Source of the DNA: Aerophototrophica crusticola
GTDB lineage: Bacteria > Pseudomonadota > Alphaproteobacteria > Azospirillales > Azospirillaceae
Length of the DNA stretch: 52,441 bases
Direction: 5' to 3'
Assembly (NCBI GenBank): GCA_001939945.1
Contig: MOEB01000030.1
Coordinates: forward strand, 1 to 52,441
In this document: positions 1-7,984 of the stretch, in pieces
Position numbering within the stretch: position 1 is the stretch's first letter
How the letters are laid out: each line of letters begins with the position of its first letter
The notes under the pieces: generated by a model
Told to the model about the DNA's origin: nothing
Seen by the model: only the letters and a program-made list of their open reading frames with translations
The model's database searches: none
Program-made: the position numbers and the translations under genes

Positions 1-216
1 GCCTTCCGCGGTCGGGCCGCGGGGCGACCCGCGCCAGACCCCTTCCCGGCCCTGGACGCGGCGCTCGCCGCGGTGGCGGCCCAGCCGGCGACGGCGGACG
101 CGGACCGCTGCCTGATGTTGCTGGCCGGGGTGCGCCATGCCCTGGCCCTGCATGGCGGCATGGTGCCAGGCGAGGGGCCGCCGCCCGTGGCCTATCCAGC
201 GGGGGCGGCGCCATGA
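1..216 (+). CDS. FUSC-family efflux protein, C-terminal end (partial)
   Basis: The reading frame is open from the first base and stops at TGA 214-216, giving about 71 residues of a C-terminal tail that contains a short helix-like stretch (DRCLMLLAGVRHALALHG). The sequence alone is not diagnostic. The call rests on context: the stop overlaps the start of a DUF1656 gene by ATGA, and a HlyD-type membrane fusion protein follows. That order (FUSC, DUF1656, HlyD) is the usual layout of aromatic-acid and fusaric-acid efflux operons such as aaeB-aaeX-aaeA. The gene starts outside the window, so transmembrane segments and full length cannot be seen. Alternative: any inner-membrane transporter paired with DUF1656. 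Confidence 0.55.
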   Translation, partial: AFRGRAAGRPAPDPFPALDAALAAVAAQPATADADRCLMLLAGVRHALALHGGMVPGEGPPPVAYPAGAAP

Positions 217-410
217 CCGGGGAGTACGACCTGCTGGGCGTGCTGGTGGCGCCCATGCTGGCCTGGGCCGTGGCCGCCTTCCTGGTCTGCCTGGTGCTCT
301 ACCGCCTGCTGGCCTGGGCGGGGGCCTACCGCTTCGTCTGGCACCGCAGCCTGTTCAACACCGCCCTCTACCTGATCGTGCTGGCCGGCATCGCCGCGCT
401 GGCCGCCTGA
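213..410 (+). CDS. DUF1656 small membrane protein (AaeX-like)
   Basis: A 65-residue protein made almost entirely of two hydrophobic segments (about residues 8-33 and 46-64) joined by a short loop with Trp, Tyr, Arg and His (YRFVWHRSLFN). This size and two-helix plan fit DUF1656/AaeX proteins encoded inside FUSC/HlyD efflux operons. The ATG overlaps the stop of the preceding gene as ATGA, so the two are probably translationally coupled. The next gene starts 14 bases after its stop. The molecular role of the family is not settled; it is expected in the inner membrane next to the FUSC pump. Confidence 0.85.
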   Translation: MTGEYDLLGVLVAPMLAWAVAAFLVCLVLYRLLAWAGAYRFVWHRSLFNTALYLIVLAGIAALAA

Positions 411-424
411 CCGGACGCCCGCCC

Positions 425-1312
425 ATGGCCACCACCCAGCTCCTGCTCCGCGTCCTCGTCACGCTGGGCGTCGTCGCCCTGGCCCTGGTGGCGGGGTGGC
501 TGCTCTGGGACTATTACCTGAACGACCCCTGGACCCGCGACGCCCGCGTCCGGGCGGAGGTGGTGGAGGTGGCGGCCGACGTCTCCGGCACCGTCACGGC
601 GGTGCATGTGGCGGACGACCAGTTCGTCCGCGTGGGCGAGCCCATGTTCACCATCGACGACCAGCGCTTCCGCCTCGCCGCGGCCCAGGCGGAGGCGCTG
701 CTCACCGCCAGGCAGGCGAGCCTGGAACAGGCGCGGCACGACGCCGACCGCGCCCGCCGCCTGGGCAACAACGCCATCACCGTGGCGGCGCGGGAGCGGC
801 TGGAGGCGGAGGAGCGGGTGGCCGCCGCCACCGTCCGGCAGGCCCAGGCCGACCTGGAGGTGGCCCGCCTGGACCTGGAGCGCACCGTGGTCCGCGCGCC
901 GGTGGAGGGGCTGGTCACCAACCTGCAACTGAACCGGGGCGACTTCGCCGCCGCCGGCAGCCCCGTGGTGGCCCTGGTGGACAGCAACAGCTTCCACGTG
1001 GTGGGCTATTTCGAGGAGACGCGCCTGCCCCGCATCCGCGTGGGCGCCCGGGTGGACATAAGGCTGATGGGCGGCGGCCCCGCCCTGTCCGGCCGGGTGC
1101 AGAGCATCTCCGGCGGCATCGTGGACCGGGAGCAGCAGGCCACCGGCGGCCTGCTGGCCAACGTGAACCCCACCTTCAACTGGGTGCGGCTGGCCCAGCG
1201 CATCCCCGTGCGCATCGCGCTGGACCCCGTGCCCCAGGGCGTGCGCCTGGCCAACGGCCTGACCGCCACCGTCGCCATCGCGGAGACGGTCCCCCGGCCC
1301 CAAACACCATGA
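425..1312 (+). CDS. HlyD-family membrane fusion protein (efflux periplasmic adaptor)
   Basis: Predicted 295-residue adaptor linking an inner-membrane pump to an outer-membrane channel. Residues 6-28 form one membrane anchor (LLRVLVTLGVVALALVAGWL). A lipoyl-like half motif follows (VRAEVVEVAADVSGTV), then a coiled-coil hairpin rich in Ala, Glu and Arg (about residues 85-145), then the second lipoyl half (TVVRAPVEGLVTNLQLNRGD) and a beta-barrel region (VVGYFEETRLPRI). Length and domain order match AaeA/EmrA-type proteins. I chose ATG 425, the first codon that begins a membrane-anchor sequence; the frame is open further upstream, but that part overlaps the DUF1656 gene. No strong Shine-Dalgarno is visible, which fits translational coupling within the operon. 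Substrate unknown, probably an aromatic acid or a toxic organic compound. Confidence 0.9.
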   Translation: MATTQLLLRVLVTLGVVALALVAGWLLWDYYLNDPWTRDARVRAEVVEVAADVSGTVTAVHVADDQFVRVGEPMFTIDDQRFRLAAAQAEALLTARQASLEQARHDADRARRLGNNAITVAARERLEAEERVAAATVRQAQADLEVARLDLERTVVRAPVEGLVTNLQLNRGDFAAAGSPVVALVDSNSFHVVGYFEETRLPRIRVGARVDIRLMGGGPALSGRVQSISGGIVDREQQATGGLLANVNPTFNWVRLAQRIPVRIALDPVPQGVRLANGLTATVAIAETVPRPQTP

Positions 1313-1358
1313 TGGTGGGCCATTGCCCAGAGCGGGTTCCGGGTAACCGGAAGCCGCT

Positions 1359-1431
1359 CCGGCGGCGACCGCCGCCGCGCGACCGCGTGGTCGCGTGAGC
1401 CAAGCCGCGGATGCGGCGCCGGCGACTGAGG
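1359..1431 (+). repeat. Family A triple-hairpin repeat, copy A1
   Basis: Three tandem hairpins, each with a 4-base loop: GGCGGC-GACC-GCCGCC (1361-1376), CGCGACC-GCGT-GGTCGCG (1378-1395) and GCCGC-GGAT-GCGGC (1404-1417), followed by a GC-rich tail ending GGCGACTGAGG. The same design recurs at 10052, 15503 and 28580 with different but still paired stem bases, and in degenerate form at 7896 and 33891. This copy lies 76 bases before the start of the hybrid kinase gene, in the strand sense of that gene, so it could sit in its mRNA leader. It could also act as terminator of the efflux operon, though no T-run follows. Confidence 0.85.
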
Positions 1432-1443
1432 AACCGGATAGCG

Positions 1444-1475
1444 AGCCCTGTTTCCAGTTCCCTGGAAACAGGGCT
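1444..1475 (+). promoter_or_regulatory. Perfect 14-bp inverted repeat ahead of the hybrid kinase gene
   Basis: AGCCCTGTTTCCAG and its exact reverse complement are separated by a 4-base loop (TTCC). The right arm ends 32 bases before the ATG of the kinase at 1508. No T-run follows, so it is not a classical terminator. It could be an operator or a leader hairpin. Its inner core TGTTTCC/GGAAACA resembles imperfect inverted repeats upstream of flagellin (6880-6894) and of the XRE regulator (13942-13958). Confidence 0.7.
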
Positions 1476-1507
1476 AAGCTGGTTCCCGCATCGTTCGGCG
1501 GGGCTCC

Positions 1508-4500
1508 ATGGATCCGTGGCTGGTACTGGGTTTCTCCCTGATCTACCTGGCGGCGCTGTTCGGCATCGCCTGGCGGGGGGACCGGCTGGCCGCGGCGGCG
1601 GGGCCGTCGCTGGGGGAGAAGCGGGCGCCGCTGCTCTACGCCCTCAGCCTCGCGGTCTATTGCACGTCCTGGACCTTCTACGGCGCCGTGGGCCGGGCGG
1701 CCACGGGCGGGTTCGACTTCCTGTCCATCTATGTCGGCCCGATCCTGCTGGTGGGCTTCGGCTGGCCCATCCTGGCCAAGATGGTGCGGGTGGCGAAGGC
1801 GGAGAACGTGGTCTCCATCGCCGACTTCATCTCCGCCCGCTACGGCAAGAGCCGGGTGCTGGCCGCGCTGGTGACGGTCACCGCCGTGCTCAGCGTGCTG
1901 CCCTATTTCGCCTTGCAGCTCAAGGCCATCACCATCAGCCTGGAGGCCTTGGCCGGCGACCCGCTGGCGGGGGCCGGGCTGGACGTGCCGGGGCAGACCA
2001 CCTTCCTGGTCACCGTGGCCATGGCGGCCTTCGCCATCCTGTTCGGGGTGCGCAGCATCCACGCGAACGAGCACCACCGCGGCCTGATGTCCGCCATCGC
2101 GGCGGAGTCCCTGGTGAAGCTGGCGGCTGCCTTGATCGTGGGCGGCGTGATCACCTTCAGCCTGTCCGCCGGCCCCATCCAGCTGGTCGCCGACGCCGCC
2201 AACGACCCGCGGCTGGCCGAGGTGTTGAGCCCCGACCTGGACCTGGAATGGTGGGTCATCACCCTGCTGGCGGCCTGCGCCATCGTCTGCCTGCCGCGCC
2301 AGTTCCACGTGACTGTCGTGGAGAACACCCATGTGGGCGACATCCGCACCGCAAGCTGGCTGTTCCCGGCCTATCTGGTCGCCATCAACCTGTTCGTGCT
2401 GCCGGTGGCCTTGGCCGGCCTCGCCCTCTATCCCGACGGGTCGGTGAACGCCGACACCTTCCTGGTCACCATCCCGCTGGACCAGGGGCGGCCCTGGCTG
2501 GCGCTGATGGCCTTCATCGGCGGACTGTCCGCCGCCACCAGCATGGTCATCGTCGGTGCCGTGGCCCTCAGCACCATGGTCTGCAACGACCTGGTGGTGC
2601 CCGTCCTGATGGCGTGGAAGCCGGTGCTGCGGCGCTGGCAGGCGGACCCCAAGCCCCTGCTGCTGGCCGTGCGCCGGGTCTCCGTGGCGGCACTGCTGGG
2701 CCTCGCCTACCTCTATTACCTGCTGATCGGCAGCGTCTTCCCGCTCGCCACCATCGGCATCGTCAGCTTCGCCGGGGTGGCCCAGTTCGCGCCCGCCCTG
2801 CTGCTGGGCCTGTTCAATCGCCGGGTCACCAAGGCGGGCGCGGTGGCCGGGATCGGCGGCGGCTTCCTGGCCTGGATCTACACGGTGCTGCTGCCCAGCT
2901 TCGCCGTGGCCGGCATCGTGCCCGCCGGCTTCATCGGGCATGAGCCCTTCGGCCTGTCCTGGCTCAGCCTTTCCGGCCTGGGCGGGGTGCATGACCTGGA
3001 CACCCTGTCCCACGGGGCCATGACCAGCCTTGGCATCAACCTGTTCCTGCTGCTGGTGGTCTCCGCCCTGTCCAGCCAGTCGGAGCTGGAGAAGCAGCAG
3101 GCCCGCCGCTTCGTCTCCATGCGCCACGACACCGGGGACCGGCAGGCCTCCGTCAAGGGCGGCACCCTGGCCGACCTGTACGAGCTGGCCGCCCGCTATG
3201 TCGGCCGCCAGCGGGCGGAGGCTACCTTCCGGGAGCTGGCCCTGCTCCGCTCCGGCCCCGTGGGCAGCTTCGAGAGCGCCCTGCTGGTCCGGGTGGACGA
3301 GGAGGCGATCCGCGCCACGGAATGGCTGCTGTCCGGGGCCATCGGGTCCGGGTCCGCCCGTGTGGTGGTGGCCAGCCTGCTGTCCGACCGCCGCCTGTCC
3401 CGGCAGGAGACGCGCAGCATCATCGACGACGCCTCCCGCGCCATCCTGGACCAGCACCTGCTGCTGTCCACGACGCTGGAGCATGTGGGCAAGGGCATCT
3501 GCGCCTTCGACAGGAATTTCCGGGTGCTGGTCTGGAACCGCAGCTTCCTGGAACTGCTGGACTTCCCGGCGGAGCGGGTGGGCGTGGGCACGCCCCTGTC
3601 GGAGATCGTGGCCTATCTCCAGAGCCGCGGCGAGTATGGCCGGAACGGCGAGATCGAGACCCTGCTGACCCGCCGCTCCGACCCCCGCCGGGCGGGCCAG
3701 CCGGACGCCTACCACCGCATCCGCCCCGACGGGTCCGTGCTGGAGATCAGCACCAATCCCCTGCCCGACGGGGGCTTCGTCGCGGTCTATACCGACATCA
3801 CCGAGCAGTACCGCGCCCGCGAGGCGCTGGAGGAAGCCAAGGAGTTCCTGGAACGCCGGATCGAGGAGCGCACGGTGGATCTGGCCGCGGCGAAGGCGGA
3901 GGCCGACCGCGCCAACCTGGCCAAGACCCGGCTGCTGACCGCCGTCAGCCACGACCTGTTGCAACCGCTGCACGCCGCGCGGCTGTTCATCTCCGCCGCC
4001 TTGGACCAGCGCCCCGACCCGCTGATGATCCAGGCGGACGCCGCCCTGCGGTCGGTGGAGCATCTGCTGGGCGACCTGCTGGACGTGACCAAGCTGAACA
4101 CCGGCGTCGTCACGCCCAAGCGCGCCGTCGTGCGGCTGGAGGAGGTGATGCGCCCCCTGGCGGAGGAGTTCGCCGTGCTGGCCGGGCGCCACGGCTTGAA
4201 GCTGCGCTGGGTGCCGTGCAGCCTGTCGGTGGACACGGACCCGGTGCTGCTGCGCCGGATCCTGCAGAACTTCCTGGCCAACGCCATGCGCTATACCCCG
4301 TCGGGCGGCGTGCTGTTCGGCTGCCGCCGCCAGGGGGGCGTGCTGCGGGTGGAGGTGTGGGACACCGGGCCCGGCATCCCGCCGGAAAAGCAGGCGGAGG
4401 TGTTCAAGGAGTTCCGCCAGCTCGACACCGCCACGGGCGCGGAGAGCCAGCGGGACAAGGGCCTGGGCTTGGGCCTGTCCATCGTGGAGCGGCTGGCCGC

Positions 4501-5017
4501 CATGTTGGGCCACCGGGTCACCCTGCGCTCCACCGTGGGCAAGGGGAGCTGCTTCGCCGTGGAGGTGCCCATCGCCGCCATCGCGGCCCCCATCCGGCTG
4601 GCCCCCGGCGGCGCCCGGACCAAGGGGCTGGAAGGCACGCTGGTGCTGTGCGTGGAGAATGACGCGGCCATCGCCCAGGCCATGGCCGCGCTGCTGGCCG
4701 GCTGGGACTGCGACGTGGTCACGGCCCGCGACCCGGCCTCTGCCCTAACGGCCCTGGCCGGCCGCCGGCCGGACGTGGTGCTGACCGACTACCACCTGGA
4801 CGAGGGCGCCTCCGGCCTGGAGGTGCTGGCCGCCGTACGCCAGGCTTTCGACCCCGGCATCCCCGCTGCCGTCGTCACCGCCGACCGCGGCGAGGCGGTA
4901 CGTGATTCGGTCGCCGCCGCGGGGGCAAGGCTGGCCTACAAGCCGCTCCGCCCCGGGGCGCTTAGGGCCCTGCTGGGGCACCTGGTGGTGGAGGGGAAGC
5001 GGGGCCGGGCGGCGTGA
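1508..5017 (+). CDS. Hybrid sensor histidine kinase with SSS-type membrane domain, PAS and receiver (NahK/ErcS'/CbrA-like)
   Basis: A 1169-residue protein. Residues about 1-500 are a sodium:solute symporter-like membrane domain of roughly 12-13 helices (early motif YCTSWTFYGAVGRAA). A cytoplasmic linker and a PAS domain follow (about 650-770, ending GGFVAVYTDIT), then a coiled coil, then HisKA with the phospho-accepting His near residue 815 (AVSHDLLQPLHAARLF). An ATPase domain carries the N-box LQNFLANAMRYTP, the G1 box DTGPGIPPEKQAEVF and G2 GLGLGLSIVERLAA. The C-terminal receiver has its acceptor Asp near 1094 (DVVLTDYHLDEG). CbrA-type kinases share the symporter domain; the HDLLQPLHAARLF box is typical of the NahK/ErcS' group. 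The ligand is unknown. The LuxR response regulator convergent 18 bases downstream is a likely partner. Confidence 0.93.
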   Translation: MDPWLVLGFSLIYLAALFGIAWRGDRLAAAAGPSLGEKRAPLLYALSLAVYCTSWTFYGAVGRAATGGFDFLSIYVGPILLVGFGWPILAKMVRVAKAENVVSIADFISARYGKSRVLAALVTVTAVLSVLPYFALQLKAITISLEALAGDPLAGAGLDVPGQTTFLVTVAMAAFAILFGVRSIHANEHHRGLMSAIAAESLVKLAAALIVGGVITFSLSAGPIQLVADAANDPRLAEVLSPDLDLEWWVITLLAACAIVCLPRQFHVTVVENTHVGDIRTASWLFPAYLVAINLFVLPVALAGLALYPDGSVNADTFLVTIPLDQGRPWLALMAFIGGLSAATSMVIVGAVALSTMVCNDLVVPVLMAWKPVLRRWQADPKPLLLAVRRVSVAALLGLAYLYYLLIGSVFPLATIGIVSFAGVAQFAPALLLGLFNRRVTKAGAVAGIGGGFLAWIYTVLLPSFAVAGIVPAGFIGHEPFGLSWLSLSGLGGVHDLDTLSHGAMTSLGINLFLLLVVSALSSQSELEKQQARRFVSMRHDTGDRQASVKGGTLADLYELAARYVGRQRAEATFRELALLRSGPVGSFESALLVRVDEEAIRATEWLLSGAIGSGSARVVVASLLSDRRLSRQETRSIIDDASRAILDQHLLLSTTLEHVGKGICAFDRNFRVLVWNRSFLELLDFPAERVGVGTPLSEIVAYLQSRGEYGRNGEIETLLTRRSDPRRAGQPDAYHRIRPDGSVLEISTNPLPDGGFVAVYTDITEQYRAREALEEAKEFLERRIEERTVDLAAAKAEADRANLAKTRLLTAVSHDLLQPLHAARLFISAALDQRPDPLMIQADAALRSVEHLLGDLLDVTKLNTGVVTPKRAVVRLEEVMRPLAEEFAVLAGRHGLKLRWVPCSLSVDTDPVLLRRILQNFLANAMRYTPSGGVLFGCRRQGGVLRVEVWDTGPGIPPEKQAEVFKEFRQLDTATGAESQRDKGLGLGLSIVERLAAMLGHRVTLRSTVGKGSCFAVEVPIAAIAAPIRLAPGGARTKGLEGTLVLCVENDAAIAQAMAALLAGWDCDVVTARDPASALTALAGRRPDVVLTDYHLDEGASGLEVLAAVRQAFDPGIPAAVVTADRGEAVRDSVAAAGARLAYKPLRPGALRALLGHLVVEGKRGRAA

Positions 5018-5035
5018 CCCGCTGCCCTGGCGGCC

Positions 5036-5683
5036 TCACCCCTCCCCGGCCGGGGGTGGCGGGGCGAAGGCCAGGCGGCTGGCGACCAGGGCGGCCTGGG
5101 TGCGGCTGTGGACGCCTAGGCGGCGGAGGATGACGGTGACGTGGGCCTTCACCGTCGTCTCGGCCACGCCCATCTCGTACGCGATCTGCTTGTTCAGCTT
5201 CCCGGCGGCGATGCCGCCCAGCACGCGGAGTTGCTGCGGCGTCAGGCCCGCCACCACGGCGGCAAGGTCCGCCTCCTCCCCGCCCTGGTTGCCCGTCTCC
5301 GGCGCCCAGAGGGAACCGTCCAACACGGCCTGGATGGCATCGCCGATCTGGGTGATGGGGGCGGACTTGGGCACGAAGGCCGACGCCCCGTACTCCATGG
5401 CCCGCTGCACCGTGGCGGGGTCCTCCTGGGCGGAGACGACGATGACGGGGATGGCCGGGTGCTCGTTCCGCACCAGGGCCAGGCCGATCAGCCCGTTCAT
5501 GCCCGGCATGTGCAGGTCCAGCAGCACCGTGTCCGGCGGATCCCCCTTGTTCAGGGCCGACTCCACCTCCTCGAACCGGGAGGCCTCGACGATGTCGGCA
5601 TCAGGCAGGGACTGGGTGACGGACTGGCGCAAGGCCGCCCGCATCAACGGGTGGTCATCCGCGATCAGGATGCGCGTCGCCAT
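5036..5683 (-). CDS. LuxR/NarL-family response regulator
   Basis: A 215-residue two-component regulator. The receiver domain (residues 1-120) has the acidic pair in ILIADDHP, the acceptor Asp56 in VLLDLHMPGMNG and the conserved Lys in FVPKSAP. The C-terminal GerE-type helix-turn-helix begins LTPQQLRVLGGIAAGKLNKQ and continues with AETTVKAHVTVILRRLGV. I chose ATG 5683 because it leads straight into the receiver; an in-frame TTG at 5695 is possible, but its GGAGG would touch the start codon. It converges on the hybrid kinase with an 18-base gap, so cognate pairing is a reasonable inference. LuxR regulators paired with this kinase type in Pseudomonas control carbon and alcohol catabolism; the targets here are unknown. 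Confidence 0.9.
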   Translation of the reverse strand: MATRILIADDHPLMRAALRQSVTQSLPDADIVEASRFEEVESALNKGDPPDTVLLDLHMPGMNGLIGLALVRNEHPAIPVIVVSAQEDPATVQRAMEYGASAFVPKSAPITQIGDAIQAVLDGSLWAPETGNQGGEEADLAAVVAGLTPQQLRVLGGIAAGKLNKQIAYEMGVAETTVKAHVTVILRRLGVHSRTQAALVASRLAFAPPPPAGEG

Positions 5684-5845
5684 GCCGGACCCCAACCTCC
5701 CCCGATTGCCGCCCCGCCTTCAGCAGCGGGATCATTGCTTGGGGCGGCATCATGCCCCTTATTTGTATAATGGCAAGGACATTGCTTGAAGTTGCCCGTC
5801 AGCAGAAGGATATGCGCCCATTCCGCCCGCGCTATGGTCCCGGGC

Positions 5846-5878
5846 AAAAGAAATGGGGGCCGCCCGAAGGCGACCCCC
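5846..5878 (-). terminator. Rho-independent terminator of the flagellin gene
   Basis: Read on the minus strand: a 10-bp stem GGGGGTCGCC/GGCGGCCCCC (one G-T pair) closed by a TTCG tetraloop, followed by ATTTCTTTT. It begins 27 bases after the flagellin stop codon. Confidence 0.85.
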
Positions 5879-5905
5879 AGCAACCAGCCTCGCGGGGCGA
5901 AGCGC

Positions 5906-6757
5906 TCAGCGGAACAGCGACAGGATGTTCTGCGGGGCGCCGTTGGCGATGCTCAGGGCCTGGATGCCCAGCTGCTGCTGGACCTGCAGGGCCTGGAGCC
6001 GCGCCGACTCCTCGTTCAGGTTGGCGTCGACCAGCGTGCCGACGCCCTGGTTCAGGCTGTCCACCAGCTTGGACGTGAAGTCCTGCTGCAGCTCCAGGCG
6101 CTTGCCCACGTTGCCGAACTCGGCGGCGGCGTTGATGACGGTGGTCATCTGGGCCTCCAGCGCGAGCAGTTGCGTCTGCGCGGCGCCAGCGCGGGCGATG
6201 CCGTCGGCACCGCCCGTGATGGCGGCGTTCAGGCCGGCCACGAAGGTCTGCACCGCGGCCATGTCCCGGCCGGCAACCGTGTCGGTCACCGCGGAGATGG
6301 TGGAGCCCGACCGGTTGATGGACACGGTCAGGGTACGGGTGTCGGTGTTGTTCAGCAGGTTCTCGCCGTTGTAGCTGGCCGCCGAGATCGTGTTCTGGAT
6401 CTGGGCCGCCAGGCTGTTCAGCTCCGCGCCGATCTTCGCGTGGTCGACCGAGGAGGAGGTGGCGAGCGAGAGCTGGGACTTCACCTCGCCCAGCAGCTTC
6501 TGGATGTTCTCCGAGCCGATGCGCGCCGTCTGCACCGTGGCGGAGTTGATCGCCAGGTTCTCGTTCAGGGCCTTCAGGGCGCTGACGTCAGACTTCATGG
6601 TGGTGGCGATCGACCAGTAGGACGAGTTGTCCTTGGCGGTGCCCACCTTCATGCCGGTGGAGATGCGATCCTGGACGACCTGCAGGTCCTTGCTGGTGCG
6701 GTTCAGGGTCTGCAGCGCCACCATGGCGCCGACATTGGTCAGAATGGACGTGGTCAT
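5906..6757 (-). CDS. fliC: Flagellin
   Basis: A 283-residue flagellin, the filament subunit exported through the flagellar type III system. The N-terminal D0/D1 helices are conserved (LTNVGAMVALQTLNRTSKDL, then QDRISTGMKVGTAKDNSSYW) and the C-terminal D0 helix is intact (ALQVQQQLGIQALSIANGAP, ending QNILSLFR). The middle is short, as in many alphaproteobacterial flagellins. The ATG is preceded by AAGGA on the minus strand. A strong terminator follows. Upstream, an inverted repeat GTTTCC-AAAT-GGAAC lies near 6880-6894, and TTTA-N7-TTAA (plus-strand 6860-6874) resembles a CtrA site with one mismatch. No clear sigma-28 or sigma-54 promoter was found by eye. The gene is separated from flgFGAH by mepA and a large exported protein gene. 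Confidence 0.95.
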   Translation of the reverse strand: MTTSILTNVGAMVALQTLNRTSKDLQVVQDRISTGMKVGTAKDNSSYWSIATTMKSDVSALKALNENLAINSATVQTARIGSENIQKLLGEVKSQLSLATSSSVDHAKIGAELNSLAAQIQNTISAASYNGENLLNNTDTRTLTVSINRSGSTISAVTDTVAGRDMAAVQTFVAGLNAAITGGADGIARAGAAQTQLLALEAQMTTVINAAAEFGNVGKRLELQQDFTSKLVDSLNQGVGTLVDANLNEESARLQALQVQQQLGIQALSIANGAPQNILSLFR

Positions 6758-6859
6758 GGCTGTATCCTTCGTGGAGGGTTCATGTCCAAGCGCCTTCTGA
6801 CGCCGCCGCCCCGCACGGGTTCACCCGAGGGGGCTGGGGCTGATGCTGGCAGGCCGGGT

Positions 6860-6874
6860 TTAAGCCGGGGTAAA
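6860..6874 (-). promoter_or_regulatory. Possible CtrA-like site upstream of flagellin
   Basis: On the plus strand the bases read TTAA-GCCGGGG-TAAA, one mismatch from the alphaproteobacterial CtrA consensus TTAA-N7-TTAA. It is about 105-115 bases upstream of the flagellin ATG. CtrA control of flagellar genes is established in several alphaproteobacteria; here it is only a sequence resemblance. Confidence 0.3.
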
Positions 6875-6879
6875 ATTCG

Positions 6880-6894
6880 GTTCCATTTGGAAAC
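6880..6894 (-). promoter_or_regulatory. GTTTCC/GGAAC inverted repeat upstream of flagellin
   Basis: The plus strand reads GTTCC-ATTT-GGAAAC, an imperfect inverted repeat about 125 bases upstream of the flagellin start. Similar half-sites occur at 1449-1470 ahead of the hybrid kinase and at 13942-13958 ahead of the XRE regulator. A shared regulator is a hypothesis only. Confidence 0.35.
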
Positions 6895-7030
6895 ACCTGG
6901 TGCAGGGACATTGCGCGGCCATGGCCGGAACAGGCCCCTGGGGGGCTGCCGGGCTGCGGGCGACCATGGCAGGATGGGGCCGGGGCGGCCCCTGCCGCCG
7001 CCCCGGCCGACCCACCGCGACACGGACCCC

Positions 7031-7888
7031 ATGGCCACCAGATACCCCCTCCCCATCCTGCTGCTCTACCTCGCGGCCCTGGCCGCGGCGCCCGCTTACG
7101 CATGGGACGGACCCGCGCCGGGCCTCCCGGCCCCGATCGGCAGCCACGCCAACGGCTGCATCGCCGGGGCCGCCGCCCTGCCGGCAGAGGGTCCGGGTTA
7201 CCAGGCCGTCAACCCCGGGCGCCGACGCACCTTCGGCCACCCGGAGCTGGTGGACTTCGTAAAGGGCCTGGCCGCACAGTCGGCGGAAGCCGGCCTCGGC
7301 ACGCTCCGGGTCGGCGACCTGTCGGCTGCCCGCGGCGGCCGGCTGCCGGGGACGCACGCCAGCCACCAGACAGGGCTGGACGTGGATGTCTGGCTGGAGA
7401 TGGGCCGGGCGCCGCTGCCCCCGGGCATGCTGGACGGCTACGACTTCCCCCCGCTGGTGGACGCGGCGACGCGGCGGTTGGACCCGCAGCGCTACGGGCC
7501 GGCACAGACGGCCCTTGTCCGGCTGGCGACGGGGGACGGGCGGGTGACGCGGGTCTTCGTGAACCCGGCCATCAAGCTGGCCTTGTGCCAGAGCGCCGGG
7601 GAGGATCGGGACTGGCTGCGCAAGGTGCGCCCCTGGTTCGGCCACGCGGCCCACATCCATGTGCGCCTGGCCTGCCCGGCGGACGCGGCGGCCTGCGTGG
7701 ACCAGGGGCCGCCGCCGGAGGGGGACGGCTGCGGGGAGGAGCTTGCCGGCTGGCTGGAGCCGCCCCCCGGCACACCCCCGGCACGGCCACCGGCCCCGCC
7801 ACCCGAACCGCCGGCCGCCTGCCTCGACATCCTGGGCCTTGCAGGCGGACAGCCGGGCCCCACCCCCCAGCCGACCCCGGCCCGTTAG
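7031..7888 (+). CDS. mepA: Penicillin-insensitive murein endopeptidase
   Basis: A 285-residue exported LAS-type metallopeptidase that cleaves D-alanyl-meso-diaminopimelyl cross-links in peptidoglycan. Residues 1-24 form a signal peptide ending AAPAYA. The zinc-binding and catalytic motifs are present: SHQTGLDVDVWL (His and Asp ligands) and, near the C-terminus, HAAHIHVRLACP. The spaced LRVGDLSAARGGRLPGTHAS segment matches MepA. I chose ATG 7031 because it begins the signal peptide, although the frame is open far upstream across the flagellin region. The C-terminus is Pro-rich and low in complexity (about residues 240-285). It lies in the motility block; a wall-remodelling role during flagellar assembly is possible but not shown. 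Confidence 0.93.
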   Translation: MATRYPLPILLLYLAALAAAPAYAWDGPAPGLPAPIGSHANGCIAGAAALPAEGPGYQAVNPGRRRTFGHPELVDFVKGLAAQSAEAGLGTLRVGDLSAARGGRLPGTHASHQTGLDVDVWLEMGRAPLPPGMLDGYDFPPLVDAATRRLDPQRYGPAQTALVRLATGDGRVTRVFVNPAIKLALCQSAGEDRDWLRKVRPWFGHAAHIHVRLACPADAAACVDQGPPPEGDGCGEELAGWLEPPPGTPPARPPAPPPEPPAACLDILGLAGGQPGPTPQPTPAR

Positions 7889-7895
7889 GGGATAT

Positions 7896-7950
7896 CCCGC
7901 CGCGCGACCACGTGGTCGCGTAAGCCAAACCGTGGACGCAGTGCCGATAT
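7896..7950 (+). repeat. Family A repeat, partial copy A2
   Basis: It contains the middle hairpin as a perfect 18-bp palindrome (CGCGACCACGTGGTCGCG, 7903-7920) and the linker TAAGCCAAACC, but hairpin 1 is mostly missing and hairpin 3 is decayed. GATATC occurs on both sides (7891 and 7945). It lies between the convergent ends of mepA and the exported helical-repeat gene, where it could also work as a bidirectional terminator. Confidence 0.7.
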
Positions 7951-7984
7951 CAGGTCTGGCGGCAGGCCCCGCGGGGAGCCCGGG

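Noticed and set aside
368-4513. A 1381-codon open frame on the minus strand
   Set aside because: It lies antisense to the HlyD and hybrid-kinase genes, is rich in His, Gln, Gly and Arg with no domain pattern, and is a normal result of very high GC content.
5786-7030. Long N-terminal extension of the mepA frame
   Set aside because: It runs antisense to flagellin; the mepA signal peptide begins at 7031.
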